A stretch of 64,000 bases of DNA from JBJYIN01 sp046237015 (GTDB lineage: Bacteria; Pseudomonadota; Gammaproteobacteria; Enterobacterales; Enterobacteriaceae): the NCBI RefSeq assembly GCF_046237015.1, contig NZ_JBJYIN010000006.1, forward strand, positions 62,001 through 126,000, in the 5' to 3' direction. Under the pieces are notes generated by a model that was not told where the DNA came from, ran no database searches, and worked only from the letters and a program-made list of their open reading frames with translations. This document shows, in pieces, positions 26,018 through 35,458 of the stretch. Positions within the stretch are counted from its first letter, which is position 1. Each line of letters begins with the position of its first letter. The position numbers and the translations under genes are program-made.

Positions 26018-27817
26018 ATGCAGCCCGTGTTGTCAGTTAACAATCTGGACGTCGCTTTTCGTAAGGATGGCCACTGGCTGCCTATTGTACACCAGGTGTC
26101 GTTTGATATCGGCGCACAGGAAACCGTGGCGGTGGTTGGAGAGTCGGGGTCGGGCAAGAGCGTAACCGCGTTGGCGATTATGCAACTGCTACCGCCGGAC
26201 AGGACGCGGATCCGCGGAACAATCCGCCTTGGCGAACGGTCACTGCTGGCACTGGATGCGGATCAGATGCGGCAAATTCGCGGCAGTGACATTGCGATGG
26301 TGTTTCAGGAACCTTGTTTGAATCCTGTTTTTACCATTGGTTTCCAATTAGTCGAGGCTTTGCTGTTACATCGCCCTTTATCTCGGCGAGAAGCCCAGTT
26401 GGAAGCGATACAACTGCTGAAAAAGGTGCGTATCCCCGCGGCTGATGCCCGTTTTCATGAATATCCTCACCAGCTTTCCGGCGGTATGCGCCAGCGCGTC
26501 ATGATTGCGTTGGCATTAGCCGGACAGCCTAAGCTGCTGATTGCCGACGAACCCACGACCGCGTTGGATGTCACGATTCAGGCTCAGATTCTGTCCCTGC
26601 TGAAAACGCTGCAACGCGAAGAGGGGATGGCCGTCCTGTTTATTACTCATGATATGGGGGTGGTGGCCGAAATCGCCGATCGCACCCTGGTGATGAAAGG
26701 GGGACGCAGTGTCGAGTTTAATCAGACGTCGCAACTGTTCACGACGCCAGAACATGTCTATACGCGAGCGTTGTTGGCTGCTGTGCCATTGCCTGGGCAA
26801 ATGGATGGCATTGCGCAGCCACTGCGTTACCCAGCGGTGAATCCGGAAAATGGACAGATTGCGACGGTAGAACCCAGCGCTTCGACTGTGGTTTTCGATC
26901 GACCCCCGCTGCTGGAGGTGCAAAATCTGACGACGCGTTTCGCGATTCGACGTGGTTTTTTTTCCCGTTTGGTGGGAAGGGTACATGCCGTGGAACAGGT
27001 ATCTTTCCAGTTACGTGCGGGGGAGACGTTGGCGTTAGTCGGTGAATCAGGCTGTGGTAAATCGACGATCGGTCGGACGCTGATGGGGTTGGTGACGCCC
27101 ACTGCCGGAAAGGTATGGTTGAATGGACATCCGGCGTTAGTTGGTGGAAAGAAACAGCTGGCCGATTGGCGTAAATCGGTGCAAATGGTCTTTCAGGACC
27201 CCTATGCCAGTCTGAATAGTCGTATGACGGTGGGTGATGCGATCGCCGAGCCGTTTTTGGTGCATCGGTTGGGCGACAAACGTCAGGCGCGAGCACGAGT
27301 GGCTGAACTACTGACGCTGGTCGGTTTAAACGAGGCCATGGCTAGCCGTTATCCGCATGAGTTTTCGGGGGGGCAGCGGCAGCGTATCTGTATCGCACGA
27401 GCGTTGATCCTGCAACCAGCGCTGTTGATCGCCGATGAGTCAGTATCGGCGTTGGATGCGTCAGTGAAATCGCAGATAATCAATCTGTTACTCGATCTAC
27501 AGGAGAAACTGGGGTTGGCCTACCTGTTTATTTCACATGATATGGCCGTCGTCGAGCGTTTTAGCCATCGGGTCGCCGTGATGTATCGTGGGCAGATTGT
27601 CGAGACAGGTTCGCGTGAAGCCATTTTTAACCGACCACAGCACCCTTATACTCGCCGTTTGATGGCCGCCGTGCCGATTCCCGATCCTACTCGGCGGCAG
27701 ATGATGGGCACGATTGATAATACTGAGATTGTTAGCCCAATCTATCCGCCAAATGCCGTGATACCGCTTGTGCAATATGATGAAGTCGCTTCGGGACATT
27801 GGGTACAACCGTTCTAA
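26018..27817 (+). CDS. fused double ABC ATPase (DppD-DppF/GsiA type)
   Basis: A 599-residue protein with two complete ATPase domains. The first half has GESGSGKSV, LSGGMRQR and LLIADEPTTALD; the second has GESGCGKST, FSGGQRQR and LLIADESVSALD, with Ser replacing the usual Pro after the Walker B Glu. C-terminal oligopeptide-transporter segments (HPYTRRLMAAVP) follow. The start at 26018 has GAGG 7 nt before it; an earlier ATG at 26006 lacks a ribosome site. It energises the 24089-25980 permeases as a single-chain ATPase pair like GsiA. Confidence 0.9.
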   Translation: MQPVLSVNNLDVAFRKDGHWLPIVHQVSFDIGAQETVAVVGESGSGKSVTALAIMQLLPPDRTRIRGTIRLGERSLLALDADQMRQIRGSDIAMVFQEPCLNPVFTIGFQLVEALLLHRPLSRREAQLEAIQLLKKVRIPAADARFHEYPHQLSGGMRQRVMIALALAGQPKLLIADEPTTALDVTIQAQILSLLKTLQREEGMAVLFITHDMGVVAEIADRTLVMKGGRSVEFNQTSQLFTTPEHVYTRALLAAVPLPGQMDGIAQPLRYPAVNPENGQIATVEPSASTVVFDRPPLLEVQNLTTRFAIRRGFFSRLVGRVHAVEQVSFQLRAGETLALVGESGCGKSTIGRTLMGLVTPTAGKVWLNGHPALVGGKKQLADWRKSVQMVFQDPYASLNSRMTVGDAIAEPFLVHRLGDKRQARARVAELLTLVGLNEAMASRYPHEFSGGQRQRICIARALILQPALLIADESVSALDASVKSQIINLLLDLQEKLGLAYLFISHDMAVVERFSHRVAVMYRGQIVETGSREAIFNRPQHPYTRRLMAAVPIPDPTRRQMMGTIDNTEIVSPIYPPNAVIPLVQYDEVASGHWVQPF

Positions 27818-27919
27818 AAAAGAAATGTTAAGAAAAATCTGATTCATGCCTGTGGTGATGAGGGACAAAAGGACGGATTGATATTTCTGTTGGGATTTGA
27901 AGACAGTTGCCATTTATTT

Positions 27920-28000
27920 TGTCTCAAAATGGAGACGTTTAATTATTTGATAAATAACGTTATATTTTTTATTCGTATAATTCGTCTCTTAATCACGACA
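27920..28000 (+). promoter_or_regulatory. GlrR-like activator sites upstream of glmZ
   Basis: Two near matches to the GlrR consensus TGTC-N10-GACA: TGTC-N10-GACG at 27920-27937 and CGTC-N10-GACA at 27983-28000, one mismatch each. They lie about 160-240 bp before the GlmZ start, a normal enhancer distance for a sigma-54 promoter. The DNA between them and the promoter is A+T-rich and could bind IHF. Apart from this, 27818-28130 holds nothing gene-like. Confidence 0.6.
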
Positions 28001-28133
28001 TTTTTTGTGAGTAACCTCTCGTTTTTGATGGGTAAAACATGGCGATAAGATAGTCTTTAATGAATTAAAAAGTCATTAATTATTAAATTGTTAGCGGATT
28101 TTAAGTGGCAGCGATATCTGGAATTTGTATTTT

Positions 28134-28147
28134 GGCATGATTCGTGC
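28134..28147 (+). promoter_or_regulatory. sigma-54 promoter of glmZ
   Basis: TTGGCATGATTCGTGCTT has GG at 28134-28135 and GC at 28146-28147 with the required 10 bases between. The -12 C predicts initiation at about 28159-28160, exactly where GlmZ begins. In enterobacteria glmZ is known to be transcribed from such promoters under GlrR. Confidence 0.85.
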
Positions 28148-28159
28148 TTAAATTCAGTT

Positions 28160-28372
28160 GTAGATGCTCATTCCACCTCCTATGTTTGCTTCGGCTTCAT
28201 AATCCTGGGAATGACGCAGAGCCATTTTGAGGTGCCTATCGTCCAACTCCAGATGAAGGTTTGATTATCTTCATCGGGCCTTTTCGGACATAACGTTGAG
28301 TGAGGCACCAGACTATTGTCTTATAGACCTGATATTTTCAACGCTTACCGTTTATCGGTAAGCGTTTTTTTT
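28160..28372 (+). ncRNA. glmZ: small regulatory RNA GlmZ
   Basis: The 5' end GTAGATGCTCATTCCACCTC, the internal GGAATGACGCAGAGCC and ACATAACGTTGAGTGA blocks and the terminator ACGCTTACCG-TTTAT-CGGTAAGCGT-T8 (28341-28372) match GlmZ of E. coli in order and spacing. GlmZ activates translation of glmS mRNA with Hfq, and RapZ targets it for RNase E processing. Its place beside hemY is conserved; the other neighbour (aslA in E. coli) is replaced here by the transporter cluster. Confidence 0.95.
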
Positions 28373-28408
28373 GGTCTGTTGTTTGAATATGGTCTGTAGT
28401 TTGAATAT
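28373..28408. repeat. 18-bp tandem duplication
   Basis: GGTCTGTTGTTTGAATAT is followed directly by GGTCTGTAGTTTGAATAT (one mismatch), immediately after the GlmZ terminator T-run. No function is evident; it looks like a recent slippage duplication. Confidence 0.7.
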
Positions 28409-28434
28409 GACGATGGTGGCGGTGGGATATTAAC

Positions 28435-28460
28435 CTCGGGACTCCGATTGGAGCCCCGAG
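28435..28460 (-). terminator. hairpin after hemY
   Basis: An 11-bp stem with one mismatch (CTCGGGACTCC/GGAGCCCCGAG) and loop GATT begins 4 bp past the hemY stop. The tail on the minus strand is not T-rich, so it may act as an mRNA-stabilising end or a weak terminator. Confidence 0.5.
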
Positions 28461-28464
28461 CGGT

Positions 28465-29664
28465 TTACTCCGATGGTTGTTGCAAGGTAAGCAACAAACC
28501 TTCTCTGCGCATTTGCGCGGCATCCTCGGGTAAACGAAGTCGATCCAGCGCATCGGCTCGCCATGCGTAGTCATAAGCGTCGGGACGTTGTTCCAATGCT
28601 GCACGGAAAGCATCGCTAGCCTGCTGCCATTCGCCATGTTTCATCAGTAATTGACCCAGCGTACTATTCAGCAATGGCGTGGCTCCCTGCTGCTTGATTT
28701 GCTGATGCAGCATTTTCTCAAGCTGATCGGGATTACCCGTTTTTAGCCGTGGCATGAGTAATATCAGACGTTCATCGTATTGGCGCTTGAGCCCATCGAG
28801 AATGATTTTCTGCGCGGTATCGTGATCGTCACACTCAATCAAATGCTCAACCATGGCCACCTGTACAGGCACCTCAGTGCGAATTTTACGGCTTTGGTTG
28901 TTCCACCATTGTTTTAAGCCTTCGCTACCGCCATCTGACATGGCCTGATTCATCAGACCAATATAGGCTTGCTGTTGCAGCGCCTGCACGTGCTCCTCAT
29001 TATTAGTGGGCAATTTGCGCATCGCAGGCAGGATGTCCAGCAGCGCACTGTAGGCGTGAGTTCGCAAAAATGCCTGCTCAGCCAGACGCAAAACCTCAGG
29101 ATGGCGCGGCGCGACTTCCAGCAGGCGATCAACGCCGTGGCGTGCAGCGTGATCCTCATTGCGAGCCAATTGGATACGCACTCGCGTGATATCTACCGGT
29201 AGCTGATCGGTATCGGCGATTTCAGCAGCCCGTTCCAGATATTGTTTGGTACGGAATTCATCGCCACGTTGCTGAGCGGCTTCCGCCGCCAGGAGATAGT
29301 TAACCACGGGTTGTTCTGCATGATCGGCATTGCGGGTCAGCAATTTCTCGACCTGTAAGTAATCGCCTTCCGCCAGTTTTAGCAATGCGGCTTTGGTTTG
29401 TTTTTTGGCGCGGCTACGTTTGCGGCCAAGGAACCAGCCATGCGTCCGGGCTCCGGTACGGAAAATCCGACGGATAATGGATTCGATAACCCGTAAAGCA
29501 ATGAACAACAGGACCAGCATAATGACCAATCCTGTCACGCTGGTTCTAATGTTGTGGTTGCTTGTCTGGATGAATACGTAACCCTGGTGACCCGCCATCA
29601 TCGGGCCGAGCACGACACCGGCAACCAGAATCAGAAATAGCAACAAGACTCTCAGCATATTCAA
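28465..29664 (-). CDS. hemY: HemY, membrane protein of the haem biosynthesis operon
   Basis: A 399-residue inner-membrane protein with two N-terminal membrane segments (about residues 3-22 and 40-62), then a basic loop and a long helical, TPR-like domain. This is the enterobacterial HemY, not the Bacillus protoporphyrinogen oxidase of the same name. It is the last gene of hemCDXY and overlaps hemX by 4 bp. Its precise role in tetrapyrrole synthesis is not settled; assembly of haem enzymes at the membrane is proposed. Confidence 0.93.
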   Translation of the reverse strand: MNMLRVLLLFLILVAGVVLGPMMAGHQGYVFIQTSNHNIRTSVTGLVIMLVLLFIALRVIESIIRRIFRTGARTHGWFLGRKRSRAKKQTKAALLKLAEGDYLQVEKLLTRNADHAEQPVVNYLLAAEAAQQRGDEFRTKQYLERAAEIADTDQLPVDITRVRIQLARNEDHAARHGVDRLLEVAPRHPEVLRLAEQAFLRTHAYSALLDILPAMRKLPTNNEEHVQALQQQAYIGLMNQAMSDGGSEGLKQWWNNQSRKIRTEVPVQVAMVEHLIECDDHDTAQKIILDGLKRQYDERLILLMPRLKTGNPDQLEKMLHQQIKQQGATPLLNSTLGQLLMKHGEWQQASDAFRAALEQRPDAYDYAWRADALDRLRLPEDAAQMRREGLLLTLQQPSE

Positions 29665-30788
29665 CCCTCCTGTTGGGGCGCTGGCGTCTGAGCCAGTAAG
29701 TTGCGAACTCTTGTCTGCATGAGTTTTTCCAGTAGCGGCTGGCTTTGCAATTCAGCAGGCACGTCCATTGATATCGATTGTTGACTCAGTTCATCCAACT
29801 GATCGAGAAACGCCTGGGTCGTGGGATCGGTTGTGTCAAAATACGCTCTTACCCATGTTGCCGCCGTTTCCAGTGATTGTTTGTACACCTCGTTCTGATG
29901 GCGTGGAATGGCTTGAGCTGCAACCAATAGGCGAGAACGGATATTTTCACGCAGGTAAACATCCTGACTGGGCGCTAATAGCGGTTCTGCTGTACTGTCC
30001 CGGCGACGAATAGTAATGAAATCGGCCAGAAAGTTGTTCCAGCTTTTAGTCAGATTTTGACGCCATTCATTCAGCGAAGCGGAGAGCTCAGAACTGTGTT
30101 CATCCATTGGCGCGTCATCGGTGTTCATATCGGCCAATTGCAGATTATCCACCTGATCGGTCAACTGGTTTACTTTGAGAATAATGCCATCGAAGTCAAT
30201 CTGGCTGACACTGGCCAGTGTGCTGATGTCATTGGTTAGCGCCCGGCGAATCTCGATCACGCTGGCATCGTTCATCTCCGCGAGGCTGTTATCCGCACTT
30301 TTCAGTAATGCACCAGCGGTCGTAACATCTTTATCACTCCAGAGCTTTCTGGCGGCCAGCTTTACCAGAAAATCAGACTGTGCCAGCAGCCAGGTGTTGG
30401 TGTCGTGATTAGATAAGGTCGACAGTTTCTCACGCAACTCATCCGATTGACGCGTCAGCGTATTAAGACGTTGTTCGGCCGCGTCCTGCATTTTGGCGTA
30501 CTGCTGCTGGGCGTTTTGCCACTGTTGGCGCTCTTGTTGTTGCTGTGCTTGCAGTGTGCCTAATTGCGCTTCCAAACGTTGAATGGTCGCTGATTCTTGC
30601 TGCGCTTGCTGATGACCGTGGTAATAGAGGCCACCGCTAAGTGCCAATGCGATAATAATCGCGATAACCCCCAGCAACGTTCCTGTCCGTTTGGTCGGTT
30701 GCGGTGCGGCATCCTGTTGTTGATGAGCGGGCTCAACCCGCGCGGCAACCTCTTCAGAGGGGGCTGTTGGGGTATTGTGTTCCGTCAT
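29661..30788 (-). CDS. hemX: HemX, putative membrane-anchored uroporphyrinogen methyltransferase-like protein
   Basis: A 375-residue protein: a short cytoplasmic tail, one membrane segment at about 38-58 (LLGVIAIIIALALSGGLYY), a Gln/Ala-rich coiled coil at about 65-140, then a helical domain. The start at 30788 (MTEHNTPTAP) matches the E. coli HemX N-terminus and has GGGATG upstream; an ATG 15 bp earlier is also possible. The methyltransferase name is historical; it lacks a recognisable SAM-binding site. Confidence 0.92.
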   Translation of the reverse strand: MTEHNTPTAPSEEVAARVEPAHQQQDAAPQPTKRTGTLLGVIAIIIALALSGGLYYHGHQQAQQESATIQRLEAQLGTLQAQQQQERQQWQNAQQQYAKMQDAAEQRLNTLTRQSDELREKLSTLSNHDTNTWLLAQSDFLVKLAARKLWSDKDVTTAGALLKSADNSLAEMNDASVIEIRRALTNDISTLASVSQIDFDGIILKVNQLTDQVDNLQLADMNTDDAPMDEHSSELSASLNEWRQNLTKSWNNFLADFITIRRRDSTAEPLLAPSQDVYLRENIRSRLLVAAQAIPRHQNEVYKQSLETAATWVRAYFDTTDPTTQAFLDQLDELSQQSISMDVPAELQSQPLLEKLMQTRVRNLLAQTPAPQQEG

Positions 30789-30811
30789 AATGGTACATCC
30801 CATGATCAGGT

Positions 30812-31552
30812 TTATTGTAGTGCGCGAACGAGCGCATCGTTATCGGCGTTATCGGCAACTCGAATACGGTGCCAGCCGAGTTGGCGGGCCTGTATTGCCA
30901 AACGTTCACTGACGACGATCGCCTGACATTCAAGTAGCCAGGACATTCGATAGTAATCAGGAACTAAATTATAGATCTGTTGTAACATTTCTCCGCTGGT
31001 GATCACTAGCCTGTCAATGCCAGCTTGCTGCCAGTGTCGGCTCTGCTCCAGCCCATCGTAATGTACGGCGCTGCGTTGATAACATTCACAGTAAGTGACG
31101 TTGACTCCGCGTTCACCGAGAGTGTTTCCCAGCAACGCCCGGCCACCATTACCTCGTAATAATAGCGCTTGTTTGCCATTAACATGCTGAAGTTCGGGGA
31201 GCTGCAATAATGTTTCGCTGGTTTCTTGATCCAGAGGATAGGAAACGGGTTGTGCGCTGACTTTATGTAAGGCTAACGCACTGGTTCGGCCTATTGCATA
31301 ATAAGACAACGCCGCGGGCCAACCGCCCCCAGAGCGAACCAATAGCGGATTGGCGTACGCTATCGCATGCTGTGAGAGCACAAATACCATATCATCGGGG
31401 CGCAAGTTTGCCAGCATGTCGGGCAACTGATTGAGTTCTCTGCCGGGAGCGAACTCAATCAGCGGACTGTGATAGGCACTGTAACCCAGTTTCCTCAAGC
31501 GGGTTACCAGTTGTTCGCCCGCCGGAGACGGACGCGTCACCAGGATGGTCAT
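30812..31552 (-). CDS. hemD: uroporphyrinogen-III synthase
   Basis: A 246-residue two-lobed enzyme that cyclises hydroxymethylbilane with inversion of ring D to give uroporphyrinogen III. Recognisable blocks are MTILVTRPSPAG at the start, LLLRGNGGRALLGNTLGERG near residue 130 and RLVITSGEML near 180. It overlaps hemC by 4 bp, as usual in enterobacteria, which couples the two consecutive enzymes. Confidence 0.95.
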   Translation of the reverse strand: MTILVTRPSPAGEQLVTRLRKLGYSAYHSPLIEFAPGRELNQLPDMLANLRPDDMVFVLSQHAIAYANPLLVRSGGGWPAALSYYAIGRTSALALHKVSAQPVSYPLDQETSETLLQLPELQHVNGKQALLLRGNGGRALLGNTLGERGVNVTYCECYQRSAVHYDGLEQSRHWQQAGIDRLVITSGEMLQQIYNLVPDYYRMSWLLECQAIVVSERLAIQARQLGWHRIRVADNADNDALVRALQ

Positions 31553-32490
31553 GATGAAGACGCTTCCTGATAGACGGCTTGAAGAATTGCTTTGGCCCCG
31601 TTTGCTAACAGTTCTTCCGCCAATGAAATGCCTATTTTTTCAGCATCGGCAATGTTTCCGCGGCGTTCGCCCATGATGATCTGGCTACCGTCTGGTGCAC
31701 CAACCAGTGCACGGAGCCATAACTCATCATCTTGTAATTCAGCATAGCTGCCGATAGGCACCTGACATCCGCCTTCCAGACGCAAATTCATGGCGCGTTC
31801 GGCCTGAACCCGAGCCGCGGTCGCCGTGTGATTGAGCGGCTTGAGCAATTGACGGGTATGCGCATCATTTAGACGACACTCGATCCCTACCGCGCCCTGA
31901 CCTACAGCCGGCAATGACATTTCTGGACTGAGTGCGCTGCGTATACGGCTATCGAGTTTCAATCGTTTTAGACCCGCGACAGCCAGAATAATGGCGTCGT
32001 ACTCGCCGTTATCCAATTTTGACAGTCGAGTACCCACGTTGCCGCGCAAATCGCGAATGATCAGGTCAGGCCGTCTGGCCCGCAATTGACATTGCCTGCG
32101 CAGGCTGGACGTGCCCACACAACTGCCTGCGGGCAATTCATCCAGACTGGCATAGTGGTTGGAAACAAAGGCATCGCGAGGGTCGTCCCGCTCACAAATC
32201 GTGACCAACCCCAGCCCTTCAGGAAACTCGACGGGAACATCTTTCATGGAGTGAACAGCGATATCAGCGCGTCCTTCCAGCAACGCCAATTCTAATTCTT
32301 TGACGAACAAACCTTTGCCGCCAACTTTCGCCAGCGGGGTATCCAGAATGACATCGCCACGGGTCACCATTGGCACCAGTTCGACCTGAAGCGTGGGATG
32401 AAAGTGCATCAGTTGCTGTTGAACATATTGTGCTTGCCACAATGCAAGCGGGCTTTGTCGGGTGGCAATTCTAATAATATTGTCTAACAT
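31549..32490 (-). CDS. hemC: porphobilinogen deaminase (hydroxymethylbilane synthase)
   Basis: A 313-residue enzyme joining four porphobilinogens. The start at 32490 gives MLDNIIRIATRQSPLALWQA, the family N-terminus; the open frame extends 41 codons further but without homology. The dipyrromethane cofactor cysteine lies in LEGGCQVPIGSYA, and the arginine-rich active-site SSLRRQCQLRARRPDL is present. It is the first gene of hemCDXY, divergent from cyaA, as in E. coli. Confidence 0.95.
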   Translation of the reverse strand: MLDNIIRIATRQSPLALWQAQYVQQQLMHFHPTLQVELVPMVTRGDVILDTPLAKVGGKGLFVKELELALLEGRADIAVHSMKDVPVEFPEGLGLVTICERDDPRDAFVSNHYASLDELPAGSCVGTSSLRRQCQLRARRPDLIIRDLRGNVGTRLSKLDNGEYDAIILAVAGLKRLKLDSRIRSALSPEMSLPAVGQGAVGIECRLNDAHTRQLLKPLNHTATAARVQAERAMNLRLEGGCQVPIGSYAELQDDELWLRALVGAPDGSQIIMGERRGNIADAEKIGISLAEELLANGAKAILQAVYQEASSS

Positions 32491-32717
32491 GCTTGATACC
32501 GTTTTTATCATTTTCCACCATCGTATCATTGATGGTGCGCGAGTGTCAGGTAACAGACATTCGCGGTGCGCCTTTAAAACCAGGTCGGAGTGGTGAATCC
32601 CGGGATTGCGCAAGAAGGTGGAGATGAGAAGTCGGGCTGGTTTCGTACAGGAAAAAACGCAATGAAAGCAAGTGAGATAAATCTAACTTTCTTTACTTTC
32701 TTTACGCTTAATCAGCA

Positions 32718-32739
32718 AGGTGTTAAATTGATCACGTTT
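32718..32739. promoter_or_regulatory. CRP site of the cyaA promoter
   Basis: AGGTGTTAAATTGATCACGTTT has half-sites TGTTA and TCACG separated by six bases and is almost identical to the CRP site through which cAMP-CRP represses cyaA in E. coli. It lies 97 bp before the cyaA start in the 345-bp hemC-cyaA gap, which otherwise contains the two divergent promoters. Confidence 0.8.
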
Positions 32740-32835
32740 CCAGCAATATTTTGCCAAACATTCTTCTAATTTCATCATTGGCAAATTTGGAATACGGGGT
32801 TTTTTCTAGGCACTGGGACAATCAGGCGAGACGTC

Positions 32836-35391
32836 TTGTACTTCTACATCGAGACTTTGAAGCAAAGACTGGATGCGATCAACCAACTGCGTGTTGACCG
32901 TGCTCTGGGAGCAATGAAGCCCGCTTTTCAGCAGGTCTACAGTCTTCTGCCGATTTTATTACATCATCATCACCCGTTGATGCCAGGCTACCTTGACGGC
33001 AAGGTTCCGCACGGCATCTGTTTCTACACGCCCGATGAAAAACAACAGCACTACCTGGATAACATCGAATTAAGATGGGGTCAGTTGGAGAATTCGCATG
33101 AACAAGGCGAGTTACCCATTACTGGCGTCTACTCTATGGGCAGCACCGCTTCCATTGGGCAGAGCTGTAGTTCCGATCTGGATATCTGGGTTTGTCACCA
33201 GTCCTGGCTTGATAATGAAGAGCGTTTGCGGTTACAGCAAAAGTGTACGCTGCTTGAACAGTGGGCCGCCGCACAAGGTGTTGATGTCAGTTTCTTCGTG
33301 ATGGATGAAAACCGTTTCCGTCATAACGAAAGCGGTAGCCTCGGCGGCGAAGATTGCGGATCTACACAGCATATTTTGTTACTGGATGAGTTCTATCGCA
33401 CGGCTGTTCGCATGGCGGGCAAACGTATTCTGTGGAACATGGTGCCAGTAGAAGAAGAATCAAACTACGACGAATACGTTTTATCATTGTATGCCCAAGG
33501 GGCGCTGGCGCCCAACGAATGGCTGGATTTAGGCGGGTTAAGTACGCTCTCGGCGGAAGAATATTTTGGTGCCAGCCTGTGGCAACTCTATAAAAGTATT
33601 GATTCCCCTTATAAAGCAGTGCTGAAAACGCTGTTGCTAGAAGCCTATTCCTGGGAATACCCGGATACGCACCTGCTTTCAATGGATATTAAAAAGCGCC
33701 TGCATAAAGGCGAGATCGTTTCTTTTGGTCTCGATCCTTACTGCATGATGTTGGAGCGGGTGACGCATTATCTGGTGGCAATTAACGATCTGACGCGTCT
33801 GGATCTGGCCCGTCGATGTTTTTATTTAAAAGTTTGTGAAAAGTTATCTCGGGAACGCGCGTGCGTAGGCTGGCGTCGCCAGATTTTGAGCCAACTGGTT
33901 CAAGAATGGGGATGGAGTGCGGAACATCTGGCGATGTTGGATAATCGGGCCAACTGGAAGATCGAGCGAGTACGTGAAGCACATAACGAATTGCTTGATG
34001 CCATGATGCAGACTTACCGTAACCTGATCCGCTTTGCTCGTCGTAATAACCTGAGTGTTAGCGCCAGCCCACAGGACATCGGTGTATTAACCCGTAAACT
34101 TTACGCCGCATTTGAGGCGTTGCCGGGTAAAGTCACGCTGCTGAATCCGCAGATTTCACCTGATTTATCCGAACCGAACCTGACGTTTATTTATGTTCCT
34201 GCCGGGCGTGCTAATCGCTCTGGGTGGTATCTCTACAATCAGGCGCCGTCAATGGATGCCATTATTAGTCACCAACCGCTGGAATATAACCGCTATCTGA
34301 ACAAACTGGTGGCCTGGGCCTATTTTAATGGGCTGCTGGCACCGAGTACGCGTTTGTATATCAAGGGCAATGAGCTGTGTGATATTAATCGGTTACAGGC
34401 ATTGGTTGACGATGTATCAAGCCACTTTCCACTGCGCTTGCCTGCCCCAACGCCGAAAGCGTTGTACAGCCCCTGCGAGATTCGCCATCTGGCGATTATC
34501 GTCAATCTGGAACACGATCCGACGGCGGCGTTCCGTAATCAGGTGGTGCATTTTGATTTCCGCCAACTGGATGTTTTCAGCTTCGGTCAACAGCAGCAGT
34601 GTCTGGTCGGCAGCATCGACTTACTGTATCGCAACTCATGGAATGAAGTTCGTACCTTGCACTTCAGCGGTGAACAAGCGGTGCTGGAAGCGCTGAAAAC
34701 CATTCTGGGTAAAATGCATCAGGATGCCGCGCTGCCTGAGTCTCTGGAAGTTTTCTGCTATAGCCAGCATTTGCGTGGTCTGATTCGGACTCGGGTTCAG
34801 CAGTTGGTATCAGAATGTATTGAGTTGCGTTTAACCAGTACGCGTCAGGAGCCGGGACGTTTCAAAGCGGTTAAAGTGGCCGGACAAACCTGGGGGTTGT
34901 TCTTTGAGCGCCTCAGCGTTTCCGTGCAGAAGCTGGAAAACGCCGTCGAGTTCTATGGCGCGATTTCTAACAACAAGCTGCAAGGGCTACCGGTTCAGGT
35001 TGAAACCAACCATGTGCATTTGCCCCCGGTGGTAGACGGTGTAGCCAGTGAAGGGATTATCCAGTTCTTCTTTGAAGATCTGAATGAAAATCAGGGTTTT
35101 AATATCTATATTCTGGATGAATCCAATCGGGTTGAAGTTTATCATCACTGTGAAGGCAGTAAGGAAGAATTGGTGCGTGATGTTAGCCGGTTCTATTCTT
35201 CGTCTCACGATCGCTTTACCTATGGTTCGAGCTTTATTAATTTCAACCTGCCGCAGTTTTATCAGATTGTACAGTTGGATGGCCGTGCTCAGGTGATACC
35301 TTTCCGTAGCAGCGCGCTTTCCCATTTATGTATTACGCCAGCGGCGGAAGGGGCGTCTTTAGTGGTAAAACAGCGATTACAGATATTGTAA
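32836..35391 (+). CDS. cyaA: class I adenylate cyclase
   Basis: An 851-residue enzyme making cAMP. The N-terminal catalytic half has the nucleotidyltransferase motif GSTASIGQSCSSDLDIWVC; the C-terminal half is the regulatory part that responds to phosphorylated EIIA-Glc and has conserved HHCEGSKEELVRDVSRFY near residue 775. Translation starts at a TTG (32836), as in E. coli, where the weak codon limits synthesis of the enzyme. A CRP site upstream implies feedback by cAMP-CRP. Confidence 0.97.
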   Translation: MYFYIETLKQRLDAINQLRVDRALGAMKPAFQQVYSLLPILLHHHHPLMPGYLDGKVPHGICFYTPDEKQQHYLDNIELRWGQLENSHEQGELPITGVYSMGSTASIGQSCSSDLDIWVCHQSWLDNEERLRLQQKCTLLEQWAAAQGVDVSFFVMDENRFRHNESGSLGGEDCGSTQHILLLDEFYRTAVRMAGKRILWNMVPVEEESNYDEYVLSLYAQGALAPNEWLDLGGLSTLSAEEYFGASLWQLYKSIDSPYKAVLKTLLLEAYSWEYPDTHLLSMDIKKRLHKGEIVSFGLDPYCMMLERVTHYLVAINDLTRLDLARRCFYLKVCEKLSRERACVGWRRQILSQLVQEWGWSAEHLAMLDNRANWKIERVREAHNELLDAMMQTYRNLIRFARRNNLSVSASPQDIGVLTRKLYAAFEALPGKVTLLNPQISPDLSEPNLTFIYVPAGRANRSGWYLYNQAPSMDAIISHQPLEYNRYLNKLVAWAYFNGLLAPSTRLYIKGNELCDINRLQALVDDVSSHFPLRLPAPTPKALYSPCEIRHLAIIVNLEHDPTAAFRNQVVHFDFRQLDVFSFGQQQQCLVGSIDLLYRNSWNEVRTLHFSGEQAVLEALKTILGKMHQDAALPESLEVFCYSQHLRGLIRTRVQQLVSECIELRLTSTRQEPGRFKAVKVAGQTWGLFFERLSVSVQKLENAVEFYGAISNNKLQGLPVQVETNHVHLPPVVDGVASEGIIQFFFEDLNENQGFNIYILDESNRVEVYHHCEGSKEELVRDVSRFYSSSHDRFTYGSSFINFNLPQFYQIVQLDGRAQVIPFRSSALSHLCITPAAEGASLVVKQRLQIL

Positions 35392-35458
35392 TTCGCTGAC
35401 ATTCCTCGTTTTTAAACCCAAATATAGCTTTTCTCCTCCTTTAGAAAAGGATTTCACT

